64,000 nt of DNA from Suttonella sp. R2A3 (lineage in GTDB: Bacteria; Pseudomonadota; Gammaproteobacteria; Cardiobacteriales; Cardiobacteriaceae): NCBI RefSeq assembly GCF_021513215.1, contig NZ_CP090975.1:1925118-1989117 (forward strand). Direction: 5' to 3'. Positions 26,549-35,546 of this stretch are shown here, in pieces. The notes beneath the pieces were generated by a model that saw nothing but the letters and a program-made list of their open reading frames with translations, was not told the DNA's origin and ran no database searches. Numbering within the stretch: the stretch's first letter is position 1; each line of letters starts with the position of its first letter. Both the position numbers and the translations under genes were made by a program.

Positions 26549-28480
26549 TTATTGACCGTCTTTGTTTTCCTTAACTTCTTCGAAGTCGGCATCAACCACA
26601 TCGTCAGATTGTGCTTGTTCGCCTTCTGCGCTCTGTGCTTGTTCACCGCCTGCTTGCTCGGCCATCTTTGCATACGCTTTTTGCATCAGCGGGCCAGAGG
26701 CTTCCATCAACGCTTCATTTTTCGCTTTGATCTCATCCAAATCGCCAGCGTCAATCGCTTCACGTAACGCTTTGATTGCCGCATCGACTGGTTCACGCTC
26801 TTCAGCGCTGACTTCATCGCCTAAGTCTTCGATGGATTTCTCAACGCCGTGAATCATGGATTCTGCGCTGTTTTTTGCTTCCACGGTTTCTTGGAATTTT
26901 TTGTCTTCCTCGGCGTGCGCTTCAGCGTCTTTCACCATGCGCTCGACTTCGTCATCCGACAGACCAGAGCTTGCTTTAATCACAATCGATTGCTCTTTAC
27001 CGGTTTCGTTGTCTTTCGCTGACACATTGAGGATGCCGTTGGCGTCAATATCAAAGGTAACTTTGATCTGTGGCATGCCACGTGGCGCAGGACGGATATC
27101 GGTTAAGTCAAAGCGACCTAGCGATTTGTTGCCAGTTGCTTGCTGACGCTCACCTTGCAATACATGAATGGTTACCGCAGTTTGGTTGTCTTCAGCAGTT
27201 GAGAACACTTGATCAGCGTTGGTTGGGATCGTGGTGTTTTTCTCAATCAACTTGGTCATCACGCCGCCCATGGTTTCGATACCTAACGACAATGGGGTGA
27301 CGTCTAGCAACAACACGTCTTTGACATCACCACCAAGCACACCACCTTGAATCGCAGCGCCCATTGCAACCGCTTCATCAGGGTTTACGTCTTTGCGTGG
27401 CTCTTTGCCAAAGAAGTTTTTCACCACTTCTTGAACTTTCGGCATGCGCGTTTGCCCACCGACTAAGATCACGTCTTTGATGTCGCTGCTAGAAACACCA
27501 GCATCCTGTAACGCTTGTTTACATGGTGCGAGGGTGCGTTGGATCAGCTCATCAACCAATGATTCCAACTTCGCACGGCTCATCTTGATGTTCAAGTGCT
27601 TAGGACCTGAGGCATCGGCTGTGATGTACGGTAAGTTGATTTCGGTTTGCTGGCTCGAAGACAGCTCGATCTTCGCTTTTTCTGCTGCTTCTTTTAGGCG
27701 TTGCAGGGCGAGTGAATCGTTCGCTAAATCAATGCCGCTGTCTTTTTTGAACTCGGCCACTAAATAATCGATGATGCGTGCGTCGAAATCTTCACCACCT
27801 AAGAACGTATCACCGTTGGTTGAAAGGACTTCAAACTGATGCTCGCCGTCTAAATCAGCCATTTCGATGATCGAGATATCAAAGGTACCGCCACCTAAGT
27901 CATAAACTGCGATTTTCGCATCTTCTGCTTTACGATCCATACCGTAGGCCAAAGCTGCAGCGGTCGGTTCGTTGATGATGCGCTTAACGTCCAAACCTGC
28001 GATCTTACCGGCATCTTTAGTTGCCTGACGCTGGCTGTCGTTAAAGTACGCCGGAACAGTAATGACCGCTTCGGTAACTTTTTCACCTAAATAATCTTCG
28101 GCCGTTTTCTTCATTTTTTGCAGGACACGCGCAGAAACTTCTGGTGCTGCCATTTTTTTGCCGTTGGCTTCTACCCACGCATCGCCATTATCGGCTTTAA
28201 CGATGTTATACGGCACTAAGTCAATGTCTTTTTGTACCGCTTGTTCGTCAAAACGACGGCCGATTAAACGCTTAATCGCATACAGCGTATTTTTCGGGTT
28301 AGTGACCGCTTGACGTTTGGCTGGTTGGCCAACCAATACTTCGCCTTCTTCGGTGAACGCAACAATCGATGGTGTGGTACGTCCGCCTTCAGCGTTTTCG
28401 ATCACACGTGGCTTATCGCCGTCCATGACTGCGACACATGAATTAGTGGTTCCTAAATCAATACCAATAATTTTACCCAT
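26549..28480 (-). CDS. dnaK: Chaperone DnaK (Hsp70)
   Basis: A 643-residue Hsp70. The nucleotide-binding domain has [31 protein letters not shown] and [12 protein letters not shown]. The linker [15 protein letters not shown] leads to the peptide-binding domain and helical lid, with an Ala/Gln/Glu-rich C-terminus ending in [12 protein letters not shown], as in other proteobacterial DnaKs. It folds and refolds proteins with DnaJ and GrpE. It lies between grpE (81 bp upstream) and dnaJ. Confidence 0.97.
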   Translation of the reverse strand: MGKIIGIDLGTTNSCVAVMDGDKPRVIENAEGGRTTPSIVAFTEEGEVLVGQPAKRQAVTNPKNTLYAIKRLIGRRFDEQAVQKDIDLVPYNIVKADNGDAWVEANGKKMAAPEVSARVLQKMKKTAEDYLGEKVTEAVITVPAYFNDSQRQATKDAGKIAGLDVKRIINEPTAAALAYGMDRKAEDAKIAVYDLGGGTFDISIIEMADLDGEHQFEVLSTNGDTFLGGEDFDARIIDYLVAEFKKDSGIDLANDSLALQRLKEAAEKAKIELSSSQQTEINLPYITADASGPKHLNIKMSRAKLESLVDELIQRTLAPCKQALQDAGVSSSDIKDVILVGGQTRMPKVQEVVKNFFGKEPRKDVNPDEAVAMGAAIQGGVLGGDVKDVLLLDVTPLSLGIETMGGVMTKLIEKNTTIPTNADQVFSTAEDNQTAVTIHVLQGERQQATGNKSLGRFDLTDIRPAPRGMPQIKVTFDIDANGILNVSAKDNETGKEQSIVIKASSGLSDDEVERMVKDAEAHAEEDKKFQETVEAKNSAESMIHGVEKSIEDLGDEVSAEEREPVDAAIKALREAIDAGDLDEIKAKNEALMEASGPLMQKAYAKMAEQAGGEQAQSAEGEQAQSDDVVDADFEEVKENKDGQ

Positions 28481-28561
28481 GGTTTCCTCACTATAACTAT
28501 TAAAAATTAATCTGTTCTATAGATGGTGCTGATAATGAAAAATTCAAGCCCACCTTAAAAA

Positions 28562-29134
28562 TTAGTCTGCGGCCTTGGCAATAACCACTTGTGCTGCGCG
28601 AATAACTCGGCCATTTAACACATATCCTCTTTGGGTGACGTGCAACACACTGTTTGGCTCGGCGTCTGCATTTGGTAGAGAAGCTACCGCTTCGTGTTGT
28701 TCAGGGTTGAATTTCTCACCCTCGGGGTTAATTGTTTCCACGCCGTGCTTGGCCAGCGTTTCATTTAACAATTTCAAGGTCATCTCAGAGCCTTCGATAA
28801 ATTGCTCAATCGCTTCAGCGTTGTGTTCGCCATTCTTCGCAGCATCAATACCAAGGGTTAATGAGTCGAGCACTGGCAATAAATCTTTAATTAGACGCTC
28901 GGTAGCGAATTTGTGCGCGCTTTGTAACTCACGTGCCTGACGCTTACGCAGGTTGTCATTTTCTGCGCGCTCACGAATCACCTGCTCGCTTAAAGCAGCC
29001 ACTTTTTCTTCTAAAGCAATCATCGCTTCATCAGCTATGGCCTCATCACCTTCGACTTGAAGCGTTGCCTCATCATCGATTTGAAACCCGTTATCATCGC
29101 GCGGCATCTCGTCCGCTTTGTGCTCGTCTTGCAT
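28562..29134 (-). CDS. grpE: Nucleotide exchange factor GrpE
   Basis: A 190-residue protein with an acidic, disordered N-terminus, a long coiled coil (about residues 40-95; ALSEQVIRERAENDNLRKR), and a C-terminal beta-domain with EGEKFNPEQHEAV and VLHVTQRGYVLNGRVIRAAQV. It exchanges ADP for ATP on DnaK and acts as a thermosensor. It is first in the grpE-dnaK-dnaJ operon behind a sigma-32-like promoter. Confidence 0.95.
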   Translation of the reverse strand: MQDEHKADEMPRDDNGFQIDDEATLQVEGDEAIADEAMIALEEKVAALSEQVIRERAENDNLRKRQARELQSAHKFATERLIKDLLPVLDSLTLGIDAAKNGEHNAEAIEQFIEGSEMTLKLLNETLAKHGVETINPEGEKFNPEQHEAVASLPNADAEPNSVLHVTQRGYVLNGRVIRAAQVVIAKAAD

Positions 29135-29170
29135 GTCGACCTCAAATATGACTTAAAACTGTCTCTATTA

Positions 29171-29196
29171 ATGTGGGCGGTGTGTTTTTTTTCAAG
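29171..29196 (-). promoter_or_regulatory. Heat-shock (sigma-32) promoter of grpE
   Basis: The minus strand reads CTTGAAA (29196-29190), a 12-bp spacer, then CCCACAT (29177-29171). This is close to the sigma-32 consensus CTTGAA and CCCCATNT at the right spacing, about 37 bp before the grpE start codon. Confidence 0.65.
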
Positions 29197-29210
29197 GGGC
29201 AGTGTGCGCT

Positions 29211-29232
29211 CTACGCTAAATATTTAGCGTAG
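29211..29232. repeat. 22-bp perfect palindrome between mfd and grpE
   Basis: CTACGCTAAAT is followed directly by its reverse complement, giving a gapless palindrome. It lies 31 bp after the mfd stop and 15 bp upstream of the grpE sigma-32 -35 element. There is no T tract, so it is a poor intrinsic terminator. It could be an operator or a fold in the mfd transcript. Confidence 0.6.
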
Positions 29233-29263
29233 AACTAGCTTTGAGGGTTAATACGTAAGTGTT

Positions 29264-32200
29264 TTAAGGTTTTTTCGTGAGCTGATCAAGCAGTTCATTA
29301 ATCGCTTCAATAGCTGTAATCGCTTCGTCGCTGCGCTCTTTGATGAGTGTGGTTGGGCCGCTCATGCGGTAAATGCCGGGGTTATTTTGCAGTAGAGCAA
29401 ATAACGCATCGGTATTGATGTTTGGATCGGCATTGAAAGTTAGGGTGATGGTTGCCTCATCAGCAAGAATGGCCACGATGCCGAGTGCTTCAGCGTGAAG
29501 TTTGAGCTTGGCGCGGGCAAAAAGATTCTTTGCCGCTTGTGGTAGTCGGCCAAAGCGGTCGGTGGTTTCCACGGCGAGTTCGTCGATGCTTTCATTATCA
29601 CGACATTGACTAAGCCGCTGATAGCAGATTAAACGAATATGCGGGTCATAGATATAATCATCAGGTAGCAGCGTCGGTTCATGAAGCTCGATGTTGACGC
29701 GTTCTTGTTCATGTTCTGGGTCAAAGCTCTCCCCAGATTTGAGCGCACTGACCGCGCGCTCGAGTAAATCGAGGTAGTAACTCATACCGATTTGCTGAAT
29801 TTGGCCACTTTGCTCATCGCCAAGCAGCTCTCCTGCGCCACGAATCTCTAAATCCTGGCTGGCGAGCAAAAAGCCGGCACCAAGGCTGTCTAGGGTAGTA
29901 AAGGCATGAAGACGACGCTGTGCGTCTTTATTGAGTGTTTGCCAAGAAGGCGTGAATAAGTAGGCGTACGCCTGGTGGTGACTACGGCCAACACGCCCGC
30001 GTAGCTGATGCAACTGTGCGAGTCCAAGCTTATCGGCGCGATTAATCAAAATGGTATTGGCGTTCGGGATATCGATGCCTGATTCGATGATCGTGGTGGC
30101 GATCAGGATGTCATAGTGGCGGTTATAGAAATCCTGCATGATGTGCTCAAGCGCGCTTTCACGCATTTGACCGTGCGCCATGCCGATACGTGCTTGTGGT
30201 AGTAGCTCTTGCAGGCTACGCGCAACGCGCTCGATACTCGATATATCGTTATGCAAGAAAAACACTTGCCCACCGCGATTGAGCTCGCGTTCACAGGCTT
30301 CCTCGATGATGCCCGGATCATAATCACTGATGATCGTTTGCACTGATTGCCGACCAACAGGCGGGGTGGCGATGATCGAGATATCGCGTAAGCCGCTGAG
30401 CGCAAAATTGAGCGTTCGTGGGATTGGGGTGGCGGTTAGGGTGAGCAGGTTGACGTTAGCGCGCAGGCTTTTCAGCTTTTCTTTATGACGCACGCCAAAG
30501 CGCTGTTCTTCATCAATAATCACCAAGCCAAGATTGGCGAATTGCACGTCTTTCTGTAGCAGGCGATGGGTGCCGATAATGATGTCAGTTTTGCCGGCGG
30601 CAAGGTGCTCGAGGCTGGCTTTCTGCTCACTGGCGCTGTTAAAACGCGATACGGCATCGATATTGAGCGCGTAATCGGCGCAGCGATCTAAAAAGTTATG
30701 ATAATGCTGGTTGGCGAGTAAAGTGGTTGGTGCAATCAGCGCAACCTGCTGTCCGGCCAAAACCGTGGCATACGCTGCGCGCAGCGCGACTTCGGTTTTA
30801 CCAAAGCCGACATCGCCACAAACGATCCGATCCATCGGTTGGCTGCGCTCAAGATCAGCGAGCACGGTATCAATCGCATGTTGTTGATCCGGCGTTTCAT
30901 CGAAGCGAAAATCTTCGGCAAAAGTGGTGAGCGCTTTATGATCAAGAGTAATTGGCGTGCCTTGTGCTGCTTCACGCTTGGCATACAGGGCCAGCAGTTC
31001 ACTCGCGGTATCGCGTACTTTAGCGCTGATTTTGCGTTTATTGCTCTGCCACTGTTTGCCGCCGATATCGTGCAACGGTGCGCTGTCTGGATCACCACCA
31101 CTATAACGGGTGATCAAATCTAAATCAGTCACCGGGACAAACAGGCGACTGCCTTTGGCGTATTCGATGGTGAGTAGTTCTTCATCGTCATCTTCCAAGC
31201 GTTGCAAACCTTGGTAGCGTCCGACGCCATAATCAGTGTGCACGACTGGTGCGCCAATAGTTAAATCCTGCAATGACTGGATAATGCTCGCAGGATCTTG
31301 TGCGGCTTTTTGTCGGTAATTTGGCGCAACCGGGGCGGTGTGTAAGTCGGCTTCTGATAAATGCACCGCTTCACCGTCATGGAAGCTGTAGTGCATCGGT
31401 GAGACATAGAGGTTTAGGCCAGCGCTATTGTCCCAATGATCTGCGTTTTTCGCCTCAGGATGGGATTTTAGCAAGCGTTCTTGCCAGTATTCTCGGCTGC
31501 CGTTGCCCGGCAGGTGAAGGTGCGCTGTGCTGTGGGCGTTAATTAAATCGAGCCACTGTGCTTCTCGATCCTCACGTGTGCCGCTAAAGGCAATACTCTG
31601 CGCGCGTTGGGCAAAGGTGTGTCGTTCTAAGCGGGCAAGTTGTTCGCTTACTGTATCAGCGTTTAGCCACAGCATTTCTGGCGGTAGCAAGCTGCGTTCA
31701 CGTAAGGGATTGGTGCGCTCAAAACGTTTCTCACAATAGCTTTGGTGTTTGTGGAGCGCCTCGCTAACCCCATCGCTTATGACCAGGCGCGTTTGTGATG
31801 GCAGATAATCAAATAAGCTCGCGCTTTCATCAAAAAACAGCGGGAGATAATATTCCAGCCCTTGTGGGGTACGTCCGTCGCTGACTTGTTGGTAGAGCGC
31901 GTGGTTGATAATGTGCTCACCAATCGCCTCACGTGCGCGCTGACGAAAACACACCCGTCCACTATCGGATAAATCGAGCTCACTACGCGGCAAAATACTC
32001 ATTTGTTTGAGTTTGCTAATGGTGCGCTGGTTTTCGATATCAAAGGTGCGGATCGATTCAATCTCATCGTCGAACCATTCTAAACGGATCGGGTGGGTAG
32101 CGCCCATCGGAAATAAATCGACCAAACTACCGCGCGCAGCAAATTCGCCTTTTTGTGCAATCAGTGTATTGGACTGATAACCGGCTTGTGCGAGGCGAGC

Positions 32201-32581
32201 GATAAAATCTTCACGCTTTAGCTGATCGCCGATGCTGAGATGAATACCATAGGTGTCTAGGTGGGTTTGTGGGCACAGGCGCTGGCGGAGTGTGCTGGCA
32301 GCGACCACAACTACGGCTTGTCGCCGTGTGGGCAGTTCAGCGAGCACACGTAGGCGCTCTGAAACGAGATCCGGGTGTGGGGTATAAGGGTCATACGGCA
32401 GGGTTTCCCAATCGCTAAACCAATACAGCGAAGGATGTTGCGCTGCTGGCAGCCAGAATTGTAAGCAGCGATAGGTATATTCCGCCCAACGGGTATCCGG
32501 GGTGACGACGAGGTGAACATGTTTGCCGCTGAGTTGGTTGTGGAGGTGGTAGGCAAGATGTTTGAGCGTTTCGTGAGCCAT
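29264..32581 (-). CDS. mfd: Transcription-repair coupling factor Mfd
   Basis: A 1105-residue ATP-dependent translocase that displaces stalled RNA polymerase and recruits UvrA. The N-terminal UvrB-like region includes LYWFSDWETLPYDPYTPHPDL. An RNA-polymerase-interacting domain near 450-520 has VHTDYGVGRYQGL. RecG-type helicase motifs follow: CGDVGFGKTEVALRAA (Walker A), DEEQRFGV (motif II), TATPIPRTL (III), and QLRGRVGRS (VI). A C-terminal TRCF domain ends the protein. It is about 40 residues shorter than E. coli Mfd but appears complete. It lies just upstream of the heat-shock operon. Confidence 0.96.
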   Translation of the reverse strand: MAHETLKHLAYHLHNQLSGKHVHLVVTPDTRWAEYTYRCLQFWLPAAQHPSLYWFSDWETLPYDPYTPHPDLVSERLRVLAELPTRRQAVVVVAASTLRQRLCPQTHLDTYGIHLSIGDQLKREDFIARLAQAGYQSNTLIAQKGEFAARGSLVDLFPMGATHPIRLEWFDDEIESIRTFDIENQRTISKLKQMSILPRSELDLSDSGRVCFRQRAREAIGEHIINHALYQQVSDGRTPQGLEYYLPLFFDESASLFDYLPSQTRLVISDGVSEALHKHQSYCEKRFERTNPLRERSLLPPEMLWLNADTVSEQLARLERHTFAQRAQSIAFSGTREDREAQWLDLINAHSTAHLHLPGNGSREYWQERLLKSHPEAKNADHWDNSAGLNLYVSPMHYSFHDGEAVHLSEADLHTAPVAPNYRQKAAQDPASIIQSLQDLTIGAPVVHTDYGVGRYQGLQRLEDDDEELLTIEYAKGSRLFVPVTDLDLITRYSGGDPDSAPLHDIGGKQWQSNKRKISAKVRDTASELLALYAKREAAQGTPITLDHKALTTFAEDFRFDETPDQQHAIDTVLADLERSQPMDRIVCGDVGFGKTEVALRAAYATVLAGQQVALIAPTTLLANQHYHNFLDRCADYALNIDAVSRFNSASEQKASLEHLAAGKTDIIIGTHRLLQKDVQFANLGLVIIDEEQRFGVRHKEKLKSLRANVNLLTLTATPIPRTLNFALSGLRDISIIATPPVGRQSVQTIISDYDPGIIEEACERELNRGGQVFFLHNDISSIERVARSLQELLPQARIGMAHGQMRESALEHIMQDFYNRHYDILIATTIIESGIDIPNANTILINRADKLGLAQLHQLRGRVGRSHHQAYAYLFTPSWQTLNKDAQRRLHAFTTLDSLGAGFLLASQDLEIRGAGELLGDEQSGQIQQIGMSYYLDLLERAVSALKSGESFDPEHEQERVNIELHEPTLLPDDYIYDPHIRLICYQRLSQCRDNESIDELAVETTDRFGRLPQAAKNLFARAKLKLHAEALGIVAILADEATITLTFNADPNINTDALFALLQNNPGIYRMSGPTTLIKERSDEAITAIEAINELLDQLTKKP

Positions 32582-32796
32582 AAACAGAATAAGTTGAGCA
32601 AAGCCGCGATTATACGGGATATGGTCGCGCTTGTAATGTGATGATCCAGATAAGCGCCGACGACCGGGTTTATGATTATAGATACTGAATTAAAACTAAT
32701 TATTATTTAAGAAAAATAATTGAAACTGGTAATGGTTGAGAGAGTTATTCGCAACATCAATAAAATTGTTAGTTAATACAGGACATTAACTTTCTA

Positions 32797-32824
32797 TTGT
32801 TAACTATACTTTGGTTTCTATAAA
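32797..32824 (+). promoter_or_regulatory. Candidate promoter of the bacterioferritin pair
   Basis: TTGTTA (32797-32802), a 16-bp spacer and TATAAA (32819-32824) lie in the AT-rich 309-bp gap between mfd and the bacterioferritin genes. No clear Fur box was seen. The rest of that gap (32582-32796) holds nothing I can name. Confidence 0.45.
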
Positions 32825-32890
32825 ATATTTTTGACTTAAGCATTGATTGCTGCCCATACTGCAGCCATTTTTATAACGGAGGACACAACA

Positions 32891-33355
32891 ATGCAAGGCA
32901 ACCCAGAAGTTATTGCTTATTTAAATGAGTTAATTGGTGGTGAATTAGCCGCCCGCGATCAATATTTCATCCATTCACGTTTGTATCAAGAATGGGGTTA
33001 TAGCAAGCTTTTTGATGCAATGAATCATGAGATGGAGCATGAAACAGAGCATGCCAGTGTGATGATTGAGCGTGTGTTAATGCTTGAAGGCACGCCAAAT
33101 ATGCAAGTTGGTGCATTGAATATTGGCGCAGATGTGGTATCGATGCTCAAAAAAGATTTAGAGCTTGAGTATCACGTGCGCGATCGCCTGAAAAAAGGGA
33201 TTGAGTTGTGTGAGAAGCATCAAGACTATGTCACACGTGATTTGCTGGTGGTTCAGCTTAAAGATACCGAAGAAGATCATGCGCATTGGCTTGAGCAGCA
33301 ACTGCGTTTAATTGAGCAAATGGGCTTACAAAATTATTTACAGAGCCAGGCGTAA
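32891..33355 (+). CDS. bfr: Bacterioferritin subunit with ferroxidase centre, lacking the haem-ligand Met
   Basis: A 154-residue four-helix ferritin. ATG 32891 is chosen (GGAGG 9 bp upstream; the N-terminus matches the family), although the frame opens at 32843. By alignment to E. coli Bfr the di-iron residues are present: Glu18, Glu51, His54, the Glu94 equivalent (residue 93) and the Glu127/His130 pair (EEDH). The haem-binding Met52 is replaced by Thr. It should oxidise and store iron but cannot bind haem through its own Met. It is paired 12 bp from a sister gene with the opposite features. Confidence 0.92.
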   Translation: MQGNPEVIAYLNELIGGELAARDQYFIHSRLYQEWGYSKLFDAMNHEMEHETEHASVMIERVLMLEGTPNMQVGALNIGADVVSMLKKDLELEYHVRDRLKKGIELCEKHQDYVTRDLLVVQLKDTEEDHAHWLEQQLRLIEQMGLQNYLQSQA

Positions 33356-33367
33356 GCTGGAGGCACT

Positions 33368-33850
33368 ATGAACAGTAAACCCGTGATCAATGATACGTTA
33401 AATGGCTTGTTGCGCCATGAGCTCACGGTGATTAACCAGTATTTTTTACACGCACGCCTGTTTAAACATTTTGGTTATGATGCCTTGGGTAAAGTGGTTT
33501 ATAAACAATCGATTCGCGCGATGAAAAATGCCGATAAATTGATTGAGCGTATTTACCTGCTTGAAGATTTGCCGAATTTACAAGATTTAGGCAAGCTTTT
33601 AGTCGGTGAGGATGTGCCGGAGGCGATTAGCTGCGATATTAAAGCGTCTTATGCGCAAATGGCTGATCAACGCAAGGCAATAAAATTGCTCGAACAAGAG
33701 CAGGATTATGTTTCGCGTGCGCTCGTTGAATCGTTATTAGACGATGTTGAAGAGTATATCGATTGGTTGGAAACCCAAGAAGATTTAATCGACAGTTTGG
33801 GATTAGAAAATTATTTACAGCAGTCGGTGGGTGATGCCAGCGGTGATTAA
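33368..33850 (+). CDS. bfr: Bacterioferritin subunit with haem-ligand Met, lacking the ferroxidase centre
   Basis: A 160-residue bacterioferritin homologue. Met52 is present (RAMKNAD), so it can form the intersubunit haem site. Of the di-iron residues only Glu18 remains: Glu51 is Ala, His54 is Asn, the Glu94 position is Ser, and the Glu127/His130 pair is lost (Tyr at the His site). It probably co-assembles with the upstream subunit into a mixed 24-mer, as described for some two-gene bacterioferritins. GGAGG precedes the ATG, and a strong terminator follows. Confidence 0.92.
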   Translation: MNSKPVINDTLNGLLRHELTVINQYFLHARLFKHFGYDALGKVVYKQSIRAMKNADKLIERIYLLEDLPNLQDLGKLLVGEDVPEAISCDIKASYAQMADQRKAIKLLEQEQDYVSRALVESLLDDVEEYIDWLETQEDLIDSLGLENYLQQSVGDASGD

Positions 33851-33876
33851 TCACTAATCATTCGCTCACTTCATAA

Positions 33877-33904
33877 AAAGGCGCACAGAGTTGCGCCTTT
33901 TTTG
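33877..33904. terminator. Bidirectional terminator between bacterioferritin and pgi
   Basis: The stem AAAGGCGCA / TGCGCCTTT (33877-33885 and 33892-33900) has a 6-nt loop. A T tract follows on the plus strand, and the A-rich left side gives T residues on the minus strand, serving the convergent pgi gene. Confidence 0.85.
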
Positions 33905-33924
33905 TGGGTGAAGAATGTTGCCGG

Positions 33925-35502
33925 TTAATCGCGCAAGTAGCGGATTAATGAAGCAGTGGAGGGATCGTGGGATTGATTCTCTCCACCACACAAACTATCC
34001 TGCGTGCCTTGCGTGAGTTTTTTACCCAGTTCAACCCCCCATTGGTCATAAGCGTTGACGCCGTAGAGCAGGGCGCTGATCGTGATCTTATGCTCGTAAG
34101 CAGCGATCAATGCGCCGAGATGCTCTGGGGTGAGGTCGTCTAAAATAATCGTGGTCGATGGGCGATTGCCAGGTGAAGTGCGTGGATAACGCGCTTCTGG
34201 CGGGAGATCGCTAAGATCGGTTTCATGACGTCCGCGCATTAGGGCTTCGCTTTGCGCCAAACAATGGCTGTGTAGGATGCGTTGTGCGTCTTCCATGCCT
34301 CCAGGAGCAGTTTTGACCGTGATGAAATCGAGCGGAATCTTACGTTGACCTTGATGGATAAGCTGGAAAAATGCATGTTGGGTTTGTGTGCCATTACCGC
34401 CCCAGATTATCATGCCACTGGGTTTGTCCAACGGACTGCCGTTGGCTTTGCTGCGTTTGCCAAGGCTTTCCATGTCCAGCTGTTGCAGGTAAGCCGGGAA
34501 TGGGCTCAACGCGTGCGCATAGGTGATGATCGCACGGTTGTTGATTGCAAAATAGTGGTTGTACCACACATCGAGTAAAGCAAGCTGCATCGGTAGGTTG
34601 GTATTCGCTTCGGTGCCGCGGAAATGTTTATCCATTGCATGCGCACCGCTTAATAATTCAGTGTAAGCCTCATAACCATTTTGCAAAACAAACGGTAGTG
34701 CAATCGCCGACCAGAGTGAAAAACGACCGCCAACCCAATCCCAGAATGGCAGGACATGCGCACCGTCAATGCCAAATTCGGCCGTACGTTCAAGATTGGC
34801 GCTGATCGCAATCATTTGCTTATTGGCCGCTTCACCACCATGCGCATATAACCAGTCGCGCATAGCATTCGCATTAGCCAGCGTTTCTTCGGTGGAGAAG
34901 GATTTTGAGGCGATAATCAGCAGGGTGGTTGCTGGGTTTAAATGCTGCTGTAAGTCAAGAATGTATCGTGGATCTGGGGTGGCTAAAAAATGAATTTTTG
35001 GGCCATCAATAAGGTGGGCAAACGCTTGGCATAAGAGGCGCGGCCCAAGCTCGGAACCACCGATGCCAATATGCACCACATCACAAATCGCCTCTCCGGT
35101 ATAACCACACCAGCGGCCTTGACGGATGGCTTCACTCAATGAGCGCATCTTGGTGCGCGCTTGGATAATTTCTTCGCTAATGTTTTGTCCATCAACGATA
35201 AAAGGATCATCGCATGGGGCGCGCAGACGGTGATGCAAGGCTGGACGATCTTCGCTGTTATTGACGTGTTTACCACACCATTGAGCGGTAAGGGCAGCAG
35301 ACACATTGGCTTGCTCTAACCATTCGTTCCATAAAGCCAACGTATCCACATCAATAAAGTTTTTGCTGAGATCGGCGAATAAGCCCGCCGCTTTAATGGT
35401 GTGGCGCGTGACACGGCGTTGATCAGCGGCAAATAAATCGTTCAAATGCGCTTTTTGTAGTCTGTTTGCGTGATCGCTTAATCGTTGCTCAAGATTGCTC
35501 AT
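33925..35502 (-). CDS. pgi: Glucose-6-phosphate isomerase
   Basis: A 525-residue enzyme interconverting glucose-6-phosphate and fructose-6-phosphate. Family motifs are VHIGIGGSELGPRL, ASKSFSTEETLANA (phosphate loop), FWDWVGGRFSLWSAIALP, and GVNAYDQWGVELGKKL near the end, with the catalytic Glu region in LPMQLALLDVWYNH and MESLGKRSKANG. It is somewhat shorter than E. coli Pgi (549). It lies 44 bp after pgm on the same strand, forming a glucose-phosphate operon. Confidence 0.96.
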   Translation of the reverse strand: MSNLEQRLSDHANRLQKAHLNDLFAADQRRVTRHTIKAAGLFADLSKNFIDVDTLALWNEWLEQANVSAALTAQWCGKHVNNSEDRPALHHRLRAPCDDPFIVDGQNISEEIIQARTKMRSLSEAIRQGRWCGYTGEAICDVVHIGIGGSELGPRLLCQAFAHLIDGPKIHFLATPDPRYILDLQQHLNPATTLLIIASKSFSTEETLANANAMRDWLYAHGGEAANKQMIAISANLERTAEFGIDGAHVLPFWDWVGGRFSLWSAIALPFVLQNGYEAYTELLSGAHAMDKHFRGTEANTNLPMQLALLDVWYNHYFAINNRAIITYAHALSPFPAYLQQLDMESLGKRSKANGSPLDKPSGMIIWGGNGTQTQHAFFQLIHQGQRKIPLDFITVKTAPGGMEDAQRILHSHCLAQSEALMRGRHETDLSDLPPEARYPRTSPGNRPSTTIILDDLTPEHLGALIAAYEHKITISALLYGVNAYDQWGVELGKKLTQGTQDSLCGGENQSHDPSTASLIRYLRD

Positions 35503-35546
35503 GGTGTCTTCCCGTCAAAGGCTGAAAACCAGCCACCACCTGCCTA

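Noticed and set aside
32582..32890. Fur box before the bacterioferritin genes
   Set aside because: AT-rich sequence without a recognisable GATAAT-type triple repeat.
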